9,889 bases of DNA from the NCBI GenBank assembly GCA_016765265.1, contig JAESQG010000534.1, forward strand, positions 1 to 9,889, written 5' to 3'. The DNA is from Pseudomonadales bacterium. GTDB lineage: Bacteria > Pseudomonadota > Gammaproteobacteria > Pseudomonadales > DC-out160. This document shows, in pieces, positions 1 through 7,149 of this stretch. Position numbers and translations under genes: made by a program. Position 1 is the stretch's first letter. Each line of letters starts with the position of its first letter. The notes beneath the pieces were generated by a model. The model saw nothing but the letters and a program-made list of their open reading frames with translations, was not told the DNA's origin and searched no databases.

Positions 1-28
1 AACCTAGCATCGATACCACATTCTAAAT

Positions 29-66
29 GAGGTCCGGCCGGGATTCATGTAATATTTAGCCACTTT
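29..66 (+). repeat. Left terminal inverted repeat of the transposon (38 bp)
   Basis: This 38-bp end runs from GAGGTCCGGCCGGG to TTTAGCCACTTT. Its reverse complement is found at 9135..9172 with 38 of 38 identities, and identity stops on both sides of the block. A 38-bp length is the classic Tn3-family terminal repeat length. The outermost bases are GAGG, whereas many Tn3-family ends begin with GGGG. It lies 39 bp beyond the tnpA stop codon, as expected for the transposase-proximal end. Confidence 0.95.
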
Positions 67-105
67 TAACGTAACTATTTGTTTTTAATATAAAATATAG
101 AATAG

Positions 106-3093
106 TCATACAGCCAAATCAAACCTCGCTGGAATCACTTCCCGATCAAGATCTAAGCCAAAACTACCCAGCCGTCCAAGGTGTTCACTACGATAAGGTG
201 ACGTTTTTGCCATATCCTCTAGTGTAATATCATAGCCCTCTGATTTTAAGTCGTTAAAAATCTCTGTCATGGCGTTCACGTTGTGCAAGATCGACATGTT
301 GGCAAGCAGATGGTTGTATTTGACAATTTTGTTTTGCTGATCTTGAAGGTTTGAGGAAATCTTGCCGCTATTAGCAAAAAAGTGCCAATCGGCAAAGCCG
401 TTAAACTCTTCACTCTTGCATGTTGCCGCCTGCACCATCTTTCTCATTTCAACGTCCGTGATATATTCTAGCAGATACATTGTTCTAACAACTCTTCCAA
501 GTTCTCGAAATGCGAAATAGACTTTGTTCTTTCGGTTGTTCGAGCCGAATCTCCTAAGAATTGTTGATGGAGTTATCTTTCCTGCTTTAATAGACATCGC
601 CGTTTTCATCATGTCAGGGTAGTATTTATCTATAAGATCCCATTTTATTGGGTCTGAGAAAAGTGACTCTAAATGGGATAGCACCATGTCTTTATCAGGT
701 TTGTAAAACTTCAAATCTTTGAGGTGTCTTATTCTTGGCATTAATTTAATACCTAGCAGATAAGCTAATCCGAAGACTGGTGTAGATTGCGCGTGAGTAT
801 CACCGTGAACAGTATCAGGGGTGAAGTCAGAATCGTGATTCAAAAGACCATCAAGAATATATATTGCTTCGTAGACACCGCAAGGTATAAATCGGCTAAA
901 TAACGCAATATAGGTGTCTGATACATGATAATACGCGATGCCACCGTAAGAGCCATAACGCACATGATACTCAGACACTAAATTATTCTCATGTAGATTC
1001 CACAGCTTTCCGTCAGCAGAAACACTTTCTCCAGTACCCCAACACTTGATGAGATCATACTGTTTATAGCGATTAACAACTTTGGCGATGGTTTTATCGA
1101 GCCTTGGTTCAGTTACTCTTTTCAGGTTAAGCCAGGCCATTTGTTTTCGCGATATCCCTTTAACGGATCTTACGGTCTCTGTTGGACCAATGTTAGTCCC
1201 ATAACAAAATATCGTGAGTATGAAGCGTTTTACCGAGTCATCTATTTTAGATTCTAGTCCTGATAATGGCCCAAATGTACTGCTAAGTCCCATCCATTTT
1301 TCAACATCGATGATGACATCGAGCAAACTCAATTTACTCATACGGTCTTTTAATATTAAGTCAATTTCCTTTATTCGTTTCGGTGGCTCATCGGCTTTTT
1401 GACGACTGACGACAAGCCGGCCAGAGTCAAATCGAATATCATCATCTTCAGGAAAACGCTCGTCAGCAGTGTGGCAAATAGCTAACATCTCGTTTTTGAG
1501 GTGTTCTGTGAATTCGGCCGCGCCGGCCACTAACCCTACCTCATCACAGTAGGTATCAAGCTGGTCTTCGTACTCTTCGTCCGTTATTGTTGTCTCTCTA
1601 TAGTCATCAAACTTTTCACTATAGGGTATGAAAATATCACCATTTTTTAGCTCTTCAGCAACTCTGACAAAAACACACAACTCAAAATAGTGTTTGTTGA
1701 TGTGGGTCACCTTAGCAGACTTAGACGTTTTACCCGTTACCAGCTTCCACCACTTTTCTGAAATCCATCTGATATTGACAAGGTATTTTAGTGATACTGC
1801 TGATTCATCCTTGACTATGCTTAAGGTATCGGACCGCCTCTTTTTGTGTTCAACAATGAATTTAATCGCCTTGATAATATTATCGTCTTCGGATGCCGAC
1901 TCTAAGTCAAGTATTTCGATGGTGTTAAACAGTGATGTTCGATTTTTCTTATACAGCGGCAGCATGAACGGCAAGTAATTATTATTTGCAAAAGTCATGT
2001 ATTTCTCGCACATTGATAAAATTGCACCGCCTTTATTGCCAATAACATTATCTAGAGCCTTTTCTTTGTCATCCTCATTGAGGTAGGCTCTCATTGTTTC
2101 TGACAATATTCCAATGAGCTGATCTGTTTGCTTTCGGTGTTCAATCAAATATTTTTCGAGATGAACTGTTGCTGTACGATCGATTTTATTGATTATTTTT
2201 ATCAAAATATCGGCAGCATGGTCAAGCGTTTGTGCATAATGATGCCTGACAAGAATGATTACCAACGCATTTCGTTTATTGGCTTTCAGCTTCATTAGGT
2301 CTGAATAATCTATTGCTTTCGCCTCATTGATAAATTGTAGGTGCTTTGTTGGCGGCAACCCCAAATTCACGGGTAAAACATCTTGCAGTACCTTGAACCA
2401 TTTCAGATAGGTAACAAACTCTTTGATATTCCGGGGTGTAGGCTTTTTGGGTTCGCTTTTTAGTGAGTCCCAGCCGAAACCGTTAGACTGACCAGTTGAA
2501 GATACCAGTAGATTTTTTATTAATTGCTTCGATGGCGCATCGAGGAGAGCGCATAAGTTATTGTATAACTGGTTATTCGCTCTAGCTCGACCTGACTGCG
2601 CCACTCTATGAATTTCGTAGTATGCCGGTAGCTCAAAATTATTCTTAATCAGCCTCTCGATAACGACATTGATAATATCCGCCAACTCTTCCTTTGCAAC
2701 GGCGACTTCCTCAGACCAGGACTTTGCTAAAGCGGCGGTCTTCTCTTTGTCGTATGGCTTTATTCCGAGGTGTTTCCGCAGAAGCTTTATATGCCTGTCC
2801 TTCGCCCCTGACGAAAAGTACTTGGTCAGTTGTTTGGTAGTGACACGCGACTTTGTTGATGCGCTAATGTACTTGATGATAACGTCTGGGATTTCTTTGT
2901 GTGTAGAAAATCTACCAAGACGCTGCACCATTTTGAGTTGTATTAGAAAGCCGAGGTGCGCTGCTGATTGCCTCTGGCAGTGCTTTGAAGCAAATCGCTT
3001 TTCTGAGGAAGTTGGCGTGTAAACATTGTCTAAATCTTTCTCGGAAATGCCTTCCTTAATGCGTGGGTACGCGGTTTGATATACTGCAACCAT
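106..3093 (-). CDS. tnpA: Tn3-family DDE transposase TnpA
   Basis: This is the replicative transposase that binds the 38-bp ends and joins them to target DNA, producing cointegrates. At 995 aa it is full length for the family (about 960 to 1,010 aa). The N-terminal third is the DUF4158-type DNA-binding part, with family phrases such as RFASKHCQRQ and AAHLGFLIQLKMVQRLGRF near residues 33-62. The C-terminal half is the DDE_Tnp_Tn3 catalytic domain. I assign the acidic triad to D694 (SADGK), D765 (HGDTH, followed by FGLAYLLGIKLMPRIR) and E895 (KSEEFNGF); the spacing closely matches the Tn3 enzyme. KYNHLLANMSILHNV (925-939) is another family signature. The ATG start has only a weak upstream ribosome site. 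It follows tnpT after 27 bp on the same strand, so the two are probably one transcript. No truncation is visible. Confidence 0.97.
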   Translation of the reverse strand: MVAVYQTAYPRIKEGISEKDLDNVYTPTSSEKRFASKHCQRQSAAHLGFLIQLKMVQRLGRFSTHKEIPDVIIKYISASTKSRVTTKQLTKYFSSGAKDRHIKLLRKHLGIKPYDKEKTAALAKSWSEEVAVAKEELADIINVVIERLIKNNFELPAYYEIHRVAQSGRARANNQLYNNLCALLDAPSKQLIKNLLVSSTGQSNGFGWDSLKSEPKKPTPRNIKEFVTYLKWFKVLQDVLPVNLGLPPTKHLQFINEAKAIDYSDLMKLKANKRNALVIILVRHHYAQTLDHAADILIKIINKIDRTATVHLEKYLIEHRKQTDQLIGILSETMRAYLNEDDKEKALDNVIGNKGGAILSMCEKYMTFANNNYLPFMLPLYKKNRTSLFNTIEILDLESASEDDNIIKAIKFIVEHKKRRSDTLSIVKDESAVSLKYLVNIRWISEKWWKLVTGKTSKSAKVTHINKHYFELCVFVRVAEELKNGDIFIPYSEKFDDYRETTITDEEYEDQLDTYCDEVGLVAGAAEFTEHLKNEMLAICHTADERFPEDDDIRFDSGRLVVSRQKADEPPKRIKEIDLILKDRMSKLSLLDVIIDVEKWMGLSSTFGPLSGLESKIDDSVKRFILTIFCYGTNIGPTETVRSVKGISRKQMAWLNLKRVTEPRLDKTIAKVVNRYKQYDLIKCWGTGESVSADGKLWNLHENNLVSEYHVRYGSYGGIAYYHVSDTYIALFSRFIPCGVYEAIYILDGLLNHDSDFTPDTVHGDTHAQSTPVFGLAYLLGIKLMPRIRHLKDLKFYKPDKDMVLSHLESLFSDPIKWDLIDKYYPDMMKTAMSIKAGKITPSTILRRFGSNNRKNKVYFAFRELGRVVRTMYLLEYITDVEMRKMVQAATCKSEEFNGFADWHFFANSGKISSNLQDQQNKIVKYNHLLANMSILHNVNAMTEIFNDLKSEGYDITLEDMAKTSPYRSEHLGRLGSFGLDLDREVIPARFDLAV

Positions 3094-3120
3094 CTGTATT
3101 TGACTCTACTCTTTTGAAAA

Positions 3121-4170
3121 CTAGACTGTCTCGTGTAGCTGTTTAAATTGACCTTGGATAATCGCTTTTTCTTGCAATATGACTTTATTCTCATCCTGAG
3201 ACTGAGTATATTTATCTTCAAGTGCTAACAACTTCTCATTAAGAGCATTGTTCGTTTGAATCAATATGGCGTTCTGGCCAGTATGACTAGCTAACTTTTC
3301 GAGTGCGCCACTGAGGTCACCCCTCAACTTATCGTTCTCTTCCTTGATAAGTGATACTTCTTGTTTGAGGGCGGTAGTAAGTGAGCTATAGGAATCATAC
3401 TGCTGTTGTTTTTCCGCCGTAGACAACTCAAGCTTGTTGAGCTGTCTACACAAATCACCATTAGAATTAAGTGCAATGGCAAGCCCTTGTTTGGCCTCAA
3501 GTGTAAGTTCGATTTGGTGTTCAAATGATCGAGTATCAGCACTAATACGGTCTTCTAATGACTTAATTGTTTCTCTATGCTGCTGTCTCTCTAGTTGGCG
3601 ATCTTCAGCTATGCGCTCTTGGTAGTGCTCAAAGTGGTCTCTAATATCTCTATTTTCCTGCCGTAGATCACTATTTGATGACTGCAAATCACTAATCTTT
3701 TTTCTAGCTTCCTCATGTTGTGTTTCGAGACGTATCGTAATCTCGTTGAGCCGGGTTTCACTGGTCTTTAATTGTTTGTTATCGTCTAGTAATTGTGTGG
3801 TATCAGATTTTAACTGCTTATTCGTCACTTCTGATTGAGACAGCAATTCGTTTAGATCCGCAATTTGAGCTTGATGTCCTGACAGTTGGTTGTCGTACTG
3901 CGCTGTTATCTTGGCTACCTGCTCATCTGCGCTAAACTGGATTCTCTCCTGTAGATTCTTGACCGCATCAACGAGATCACTAGGAAGGCCTCCATTGCTG
4001 TCAGAAGTGCTTCTGTCAGCTTTCCACTGCTTAAGTAAGGGAGCGATAGTACTTCTACTGCCTGTACCAAGCTTTATCCGCACTCGATCAACAGTAGGCT
4101 CTTCGCCGTCTTGCCTAACCGCCTCGGCGGCGCGTGCAACATCTTGATGTGTGATCCCTATACGACCCAT
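3121..4170 (-). CDS. tnpT: TnpT-like cointegrate resolution accessory protein (KfrA-type DNA-binding domain plus coiled coil)
   Basis: I chose the ATG at 4170 (349 aa) over an upstream TTG at 4200, because an AGAGG ribosome site lies 7 nt before it and the conserved domain begins right after it. Residues 1-70 resemble the KfrA N-terminal DNA-binding domain (GITHQDVARAAEAV, then EPTVDRVRIKLGTGSRSTIAPLLKQW). From about residue 75 to the end the protein is rich in Q, E, K, L and S with heptad-like leucines and no membrane segment, which indicates a long coiled coil. In Tn4651 and Tn5041 such a protein, TnpT, binds the resolution site and stimulates TnpS. Here it is divergent from the tyrosine recombinase across the putative site and lies 27 bp upstream of tnpA, which supports the same role. 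A plasmid KfrA-like regulator is the alternative, but the context argues against it. Confidence 0.85.
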   Translation of the reverse strand: MGRIGITHQDVARAAEAVRQDGEEPTVDRVRIKLGTGSRSTIAPLLKQWKADRSTSDSNGGLPSDLVDAVKNLQERIQFSADEQVAKITAQYDNQLSGHQAQIADLNELLSQSEVTNKQLKSDTTQLLDDNKQLKTSETRLNEITIRLETQHEEARKKISDLQSSNSDLRQENRDIRDHFEHYQERIAEDRQLERQQHRETIKSLEDRISADTRSFEHQIELTLEAKQGLAIALNSNGDLCRQLNKLELSTAEKQQQYDSYSSLTTALKQEVSLIKEENDKLRGDLSGALEKLASHTGQNAILIQTNNALNEKLLALEDKYTQSQDENKVILQEKAIIQGQFKQLHETV

Positions 4171-4211
4171 GTAAAAACCTCTTGGATTATTTTGTACCAA
4201 TTAACGTGATT

Positions 4212-4223
4212 CGTAATATTACG
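4212..4223. promoter_or_regulatory. Perfect 12-bp palindrome CGTAATATTACG, candidate TnpT or operator site
   Basis: CGTAATATTACG is its own reverse complement. It is flanked by a further inverted AACGT (4203..4207) and ACGTT (4221..4225) pair. It lies about 42 bp upstream of the tnpT start codon and overlaps the predicted -10 region of tnpT by one base, so a protein bound here would be well placed to repress tnpT-tnpA or to act in resolution. No binding partner can be proved from sequence. Confidence 0.5.
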
Positions 4224-4252
4224 TTATATAATGAATAAATCAATACCGTAAA
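4223..4252 (-). promoter_or_regulatory. Candidate sigma70-type promoter for tnpT-tnpA
   Basis: Read on the minus strand, TTTACG (4252..4247, four of six matches to TTGACA) is followed after 18 bp by TATAAC (4228..4223, five of six matches to TATAAT). The tnpT ATG is at 4170, leaving a leader of roughly 45 nt. The -10 abuts the palindrome at 4212..4223, which suggests autoregulation. This is a pattern match in AT-rich DNA and should be read with caution. Confidence 0.4.
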
Positions 4253-4262
4253 TAAGTTCGTT

Positions 4263-4294
4263 TAACCCATGTTAAACAATATAAACGTGGGTTA
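4263..4294. repeat. Imperfect inverted repeat, candidate TnpS core recombination site
   Basis: The left arm is TAACCCATGTT (4263..4273) and the right arm is AACGTGGGTTA (4284..4294). The right arm reverse-complements to TAACCCACGTT, so 10 of 11 positions match. The arms are separated by a 10-bp AT-rich spacer (4274..4283). Two inverted recombinase-binding arms around a short crossover region is the usual architecture for tyrosine recombinase core sites. Its position between divergent tnpS and tnpT fits the resolution site of Tn4651-type elements. Confidence 0.65.
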
Positions 4295-4298
4295 TAAT
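4293..4298 (+). promoter_or_regulatory. Perfect -10 hexamer TATAAT, candidate tnpS promoter
   Basis: TATAAT is a perfect match to the -10 consensus and lies 61 bp before the tnpS ATG. The -35 at the right spacing is poor (around 4270..4275, inside the inverted repeat), so an activator may be needed or the promoter may be weak. Its first two bases are the last two of the right arm of the inverted repeat, so recombinase binding would be expected to block it. This is suggestive of tnpS autoregulation, not proof. Confidence 0.45.
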
Positions 4299-4359
4299 AT
4301 TTTTGGTTAAAGAGTAGTCGTGATATGGGTACACTTCAGCAAAGGATCAGTGCAGAGTT

Positions 4360-5343
4360 ATGATAATCAACAAGGCAGGTCTTTCGGTCACCACCTCTAC
4401 CACCCATGTTCGGGAATACGAATCTAATACCTATATCAAGGCAGCTACCTCCGATAACACTCGAAAGGCTTACAGAGCTGCGATAAGAAAATTTGAATCT
4501 TGGGGTGGGAGATTGCCAAGTAATAGCGAACAAATTACCCAATACTTATTAGCGCATGCTGAATTGTTAAACCCGAATACATTATCGCTCCACCTTACTG
4601 CACTCAGGCAGTGGCACCACTATCAAGGCATTGATGATCCATCTAGCGACCCATCTGTTAGGAAGACGCTTCAAGGTATTAAAAGAGTGCATGGAAAGCC
4701 TAAGCGTAAAGCGAAAGCTCTACGGCTTGAGCATATAGCCTCAATCCTCAAGTACCTCAGTCAATTACCGGAAACAAACAAAAGATACAGGGATGAAGCT
4801 CTGGTCATGGTTGGCTTTTTTGGCGCTTTTCGTCGCAACGAACTGGTATCAATTAACATAGAAGATCTATCTTGGGAGCCGGAGGGGCTAATAGTCCACA
4901 TACAAAAGTCTAAAACAGATCAAGAATCACAGGGGGCTTATCGGGCAATCCCTAAAGGGAATGGCAAGTTTTGTCCTGTTGAGACCGTGCGTAGATGGAT
5001 AGATAAAGCAGGTATCAATGAAGGGCCAGTTTTTCGTGCTGTCACTCGTTGGGATCAAGTTAAATCAGCTCAATTATACCCTGGTTCGGTGAATGAAATT
5101 TTAAAGCAAATCGGCGAAGCTTGTGATTTCGAGTTTATTCCAGAATTAAGTAGCCACAGCTTACGCCGAGGAATGTCTACATCGGCGGCGCGAGAAAATA
5201 TTGATTTTGAGCTCATTAAGCGACAGGGAGGATGGAAAAGCGATAGTACAGTTTGGCAATATATTGAGGAAGGTAATCAACTATCTAAAAATGCCGCGAC
5301 TGAACTCATCAATAAAGTAAATGGCCTTTTACTTGAACTCTGA
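4360..5343 (+). CDS. tnpS: TnpS-like tyrosine recombinase (cointegrate resolvase)
   Basis: This is a 327-aa tyrosine recombinase expected to resolve the cointegrates made by TnpA. The N-terminal core-binding (SAM-like) domain spans about residues 20-110 (TRKAYRAAIRKFESW, LHLTALRQWHHYQG). The catalytic domain carries the full active site: R158 in GAFRRNEL, K185 in QKSKTDQ, H266 and R269 in SHSLRRG, W292 in GGWKSD at the position often held by His, and the nucleophile Y301 in WQYIEEG. The ATG is at 4360; an AAGGA at 4342..4346 is rather far upstream, so initiation may be modest. It is divergent from tnpT, as in Tn4651 and Tn5041, and is followed 33 bp later by the gajA-like gene. A generic integrase is the alternative, but the adjoining tnpA and tnpT argue for a resolvase. 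Confidence 0.88.
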   Translation: MIINKAGLSVTTSTTHVREYESNTYIKAATSDNTRKAYRAAIRKFESWGGRLPSNSEQITQYLLAHAELLNPNTLSLHLTALRQWHHYQGIDDPSSDPSVRKTLQGIKRVHGKPKRKAKALRLEHIASILKYLSQLPETNKRYRDEALVMVGFFGAFRRNELVSINIEDLSWEPEGLIVHIQKSKTDQESQGAYRAIPKGNGKFCPVETVRRWIDKAGINEGPVFRAVTRWDQVKSAQLYPGSVNEILKQIGEACDFEFIPELSSHSLRRGMSTSAARENIDFELIKRQGGWKSDSTVWQYIEEGNQLSKNAATELINKVNGLLLEL

Positions 5344-5376
5344 ACCCGATTTCTATTTATCGAAAGAGAGAACGAC

Positions 5377-7149
5377 GTGAGCATATTAATCGACACCGTT
5401 AGGATTTTAGGTTTTCGGGGTATTCAAAATCTCGAAATAACTCTACCAAAAACAACCGTGTTAATCGGCACAAATAACTCAGGTAAGACATCCGTTATAA
5501 AAGCTCTACAGCTAGCGTTAGGCGACTATTCACGCTATGTCTCAGAAGAGGATTTCCATATTGATAAATCCGATAACGTTGCGGAGCAAATATTGGTAGA
5601 CGTTCGTGTTTTGCCTGTAGATACAAAAGGTAAGAGAAGCGACAAATTTACAGATGAATGGGTAAATGAATATGCAGATAATATTCAGGCAGAACCTGAT
5701 GGTAGGCAATTTTTAGCGATACGAACGAGGTGTATTAGAGATGAGATAAAGGGAGGTTTTGACGTTTCTCGCTTTATATTGAATCGCTGGCCAGATATTA
5801 GTAACTGGGAAACCAAAAAGACTAGTGCGAAAAATCAGCTTCGTAGACGTTTTGACGCAATGCCTTTTATTGCCATTGATGCCCAAAGGGATATTCATCA
5901 GGAGCTTAGAGACAGATCATCATTTGTTGGAAAAATTCTATCAAGTGTTAAATATAATGATTCCGATATTGAACTGCTGGAAGAAATGATTGGGCATGTT
6001 AACAACGAGGCAGTAGAAAAGAGCGAACCTTTAAAAGGACTGAAAACACATTTGGAACAGCTTAATAGATCTTTTCATGGATCAGGAAAGGCGGAAATCA
6101 CTCCTTTTCCCAAAAAAATACGCGACTTGTCAAAACAGTTTACTGTTCACTTCGGAGAGACCGAGAACGATTCCTTTTCAATGGAATATCATGGAATGGG
6201 TACTCGTAGCTGGGCTTCAATGCTTACTGTTAAAGCTTTTGTTGAATTGCTAGCATCAAAACATGAGGAAGAGGTTAAACCCTTTTTCCCTGTCATTGCC
6301 GCTGAAGAGCCGGAAGCACATTTACATCCTAACGCTCAGAGAACCTTGTACCAGCAGCTTACTCAATCGTTAGGGCAAGTAATTCTGAGTTCGCATTCGC
6401 CATACCTTGCAGGGATGGCGAATCTCCCTGATATCCGTGCACTGAGTCAAAGTGACGAAGGTATCAAAGTCAACGCGTTAACAGTTAACTTAGATGCAGA
6501 AGACCTTAATGTATTGCATCGGGAAGTGATGCGCTTTAGAGGTGAACTCCTCTTCTCGAAAGCAATAATTTTGTTTGAAGGTGTCACTGAGGAGCAGATT
6601 GTTCCAGCTATGTTTGAGCACTACTATGGATCTTCTACGTTTGCAATGGGAATCAATTGTATTAGTGTTGCTGGAAAGAATTACGCACCTTATATCAAAT
6701 TGGGCTGTAGCTTTGGTATTCCTGTTTATGTTGTTAGCGATAACGACGGCAATACAAAAACCTCAGTAGAGGCACAAATACAGAATATTAAAAACGATAC
6801 AGGGCTTAGGTTAGAAGAAGAAATATTTTCAATTCATTTTTTGAACGATAGCAATGATATTGAAAGTGAGCTTATTAATACTTTAAATCTACGAGAAGAA
6901 GTTTGTGAAGCGTTGGTTTTATCGAAAACTAGGGGAAGTAGTAACGAGAACTTAAAAGCGGCCAAACAGCGAGAAGTTACTGCATTATCAAATGAGGAGC
7001 TCGTTGAAAAAATGAGAAAATCTAAAGCTTCCTATGCCGGTTTTCTCGCAGATGTCATATCTAGAAACCCACAGAATAGAAACCAGGGTGAAATGGTGCC
7101 TGAAGCTTTCAAGCAGGCATTTAACAAGATTAAGGAGCAGCTGTCTTAA
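5377..7149 (+). CDS. gajA: GajA-like OLD-family ATP-dependent endonuclease (ABC-type ATPase plus TOPRIM)
   Basis: The predicted product (590 aa) is an OLD-family nuclease. The ATPase half has a Walker A GTNNSGKT at 31-38, a signature-like HGMGTRSW at 272-279, a Walker B ending in EEPEAH at 310-315 and an H-loop SSHSP with H340. The TOPRIM half has E401 (LFEGVTEEQ), D455 and D457 (VSDNDGN), E496 (NDIESEL) and a late lysine K550 (KASYA). Class 2 OLD proteins lie beside a UvrD-like helicase, and that pair is the Gabija system, in which Bacillus cereus GajA nicks DNA and is inhibited by nucleotides. Length is close to that GajA. The start is a GTG preceded by an AGAGAG at 6 nt; the ATPase fold begins at once, which supports it. 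The stop overlaps the helicase start as TAATG. All catalytic residues appear intact. An OLD nuclease with some other role remains possible. Confidence 0.9.
   Translation: MSILIDTVRILGFRGIQNLEITLPKTTVLIGTNNSGKTSVIKALQLALGDYSRYVSEEDFHIDKSDNVAEQILVDVRVLPVDTKGKRSDKFTDEWVNEYADNIQAEPDGRQFLAIRTRCIRDEIKGGFDVSRFILNRWPDISNWETKKTSAKNQLRRRFDAMPFIAIDAQRDIHQELRDRSSFVGKILSSVKYNDSDIELLEEMIGHVNNEAVEKSEPLKGLKTHLEQLNRSFHGSGKAEITPFPKKIRDLSKQFTVHFGETENDSFSMEYHGMGTRSWASMLTVKAFVELLASKHEEEVKPFFPVIAAEEPEAHLHPNAQRTLYQQLTQSLGQVILSSHSPYLAGMANLPDIRALSQSDEGIKVNALTVNLDAEDLNVLHREVMRFRGELLFSKAIILFEGVTEEQIVPAMFEHYYGSSTFAMGINCISVAGKNYAPYIKLGCSFGIPVYVVSDNDGNTKTSVEAQIQNIKNDTGLRLEEEIFSIHFLNDSNDIESELINTLNLREEVCEALVLSKTRGSSNENLKAAKQREVTALSNEELVEKMRKSKASYAGFLADVISRNPQNRNQGEMVPEAFKQAFNKIKEQLS

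Larger units (their letters stand above)
4171..4359. other. Putative resolution (rst-type) site and divergent regulatory region between tnpT and tnpS
   Basis: This 189-bp AT-rich gap has no ORF of its own and separates two divergent genes. It carries an 11-bp imperfect inverted repeat with a 10-bp spacer (4263..4294), a perfect 12-bp palindrome (4212..4223) and likely promoters on both strands. In Tn4651-type transposons the TnpS/TnpT resolution site lies exactly between these genes, so this is where cointegrates are most likely resolved. The inverted repeat has the size and layout of a tyrosine-recombinase core site, and the palindrome could be an accessory binding site for TnpT. The position and repeats are seen directly; the function is inferred. 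Confidence 0.75.

Noticed and set aside
22..25. TCTA on both flanks as a remnant target duplication
   Set aside because: The left copy is separated from the transposon end by several bases while the right copy overlaps it, so it cannot be a normal 5-bp duplication.
67..84. Possible inward extension of the inverted repeats beyond 38 bp
   Set aside because: Only about 10 of 15 bases agree, and only after a 1-nt shift, which is near what AT-rich sequence could give by chance.
2669..3022. Plus-strand ORF of 117 codons inside tnpA
   Set aside because: It is antisense to the conserved N-terminal region of the transposase and reads as a shadow frame with no recognisable motif.
4336..4542. Minus-strand ORF of 68 codons overlapping the start of tnpS
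   Set aside because: It lies antisense to a well-supported recombinase gene and shows no family motif.
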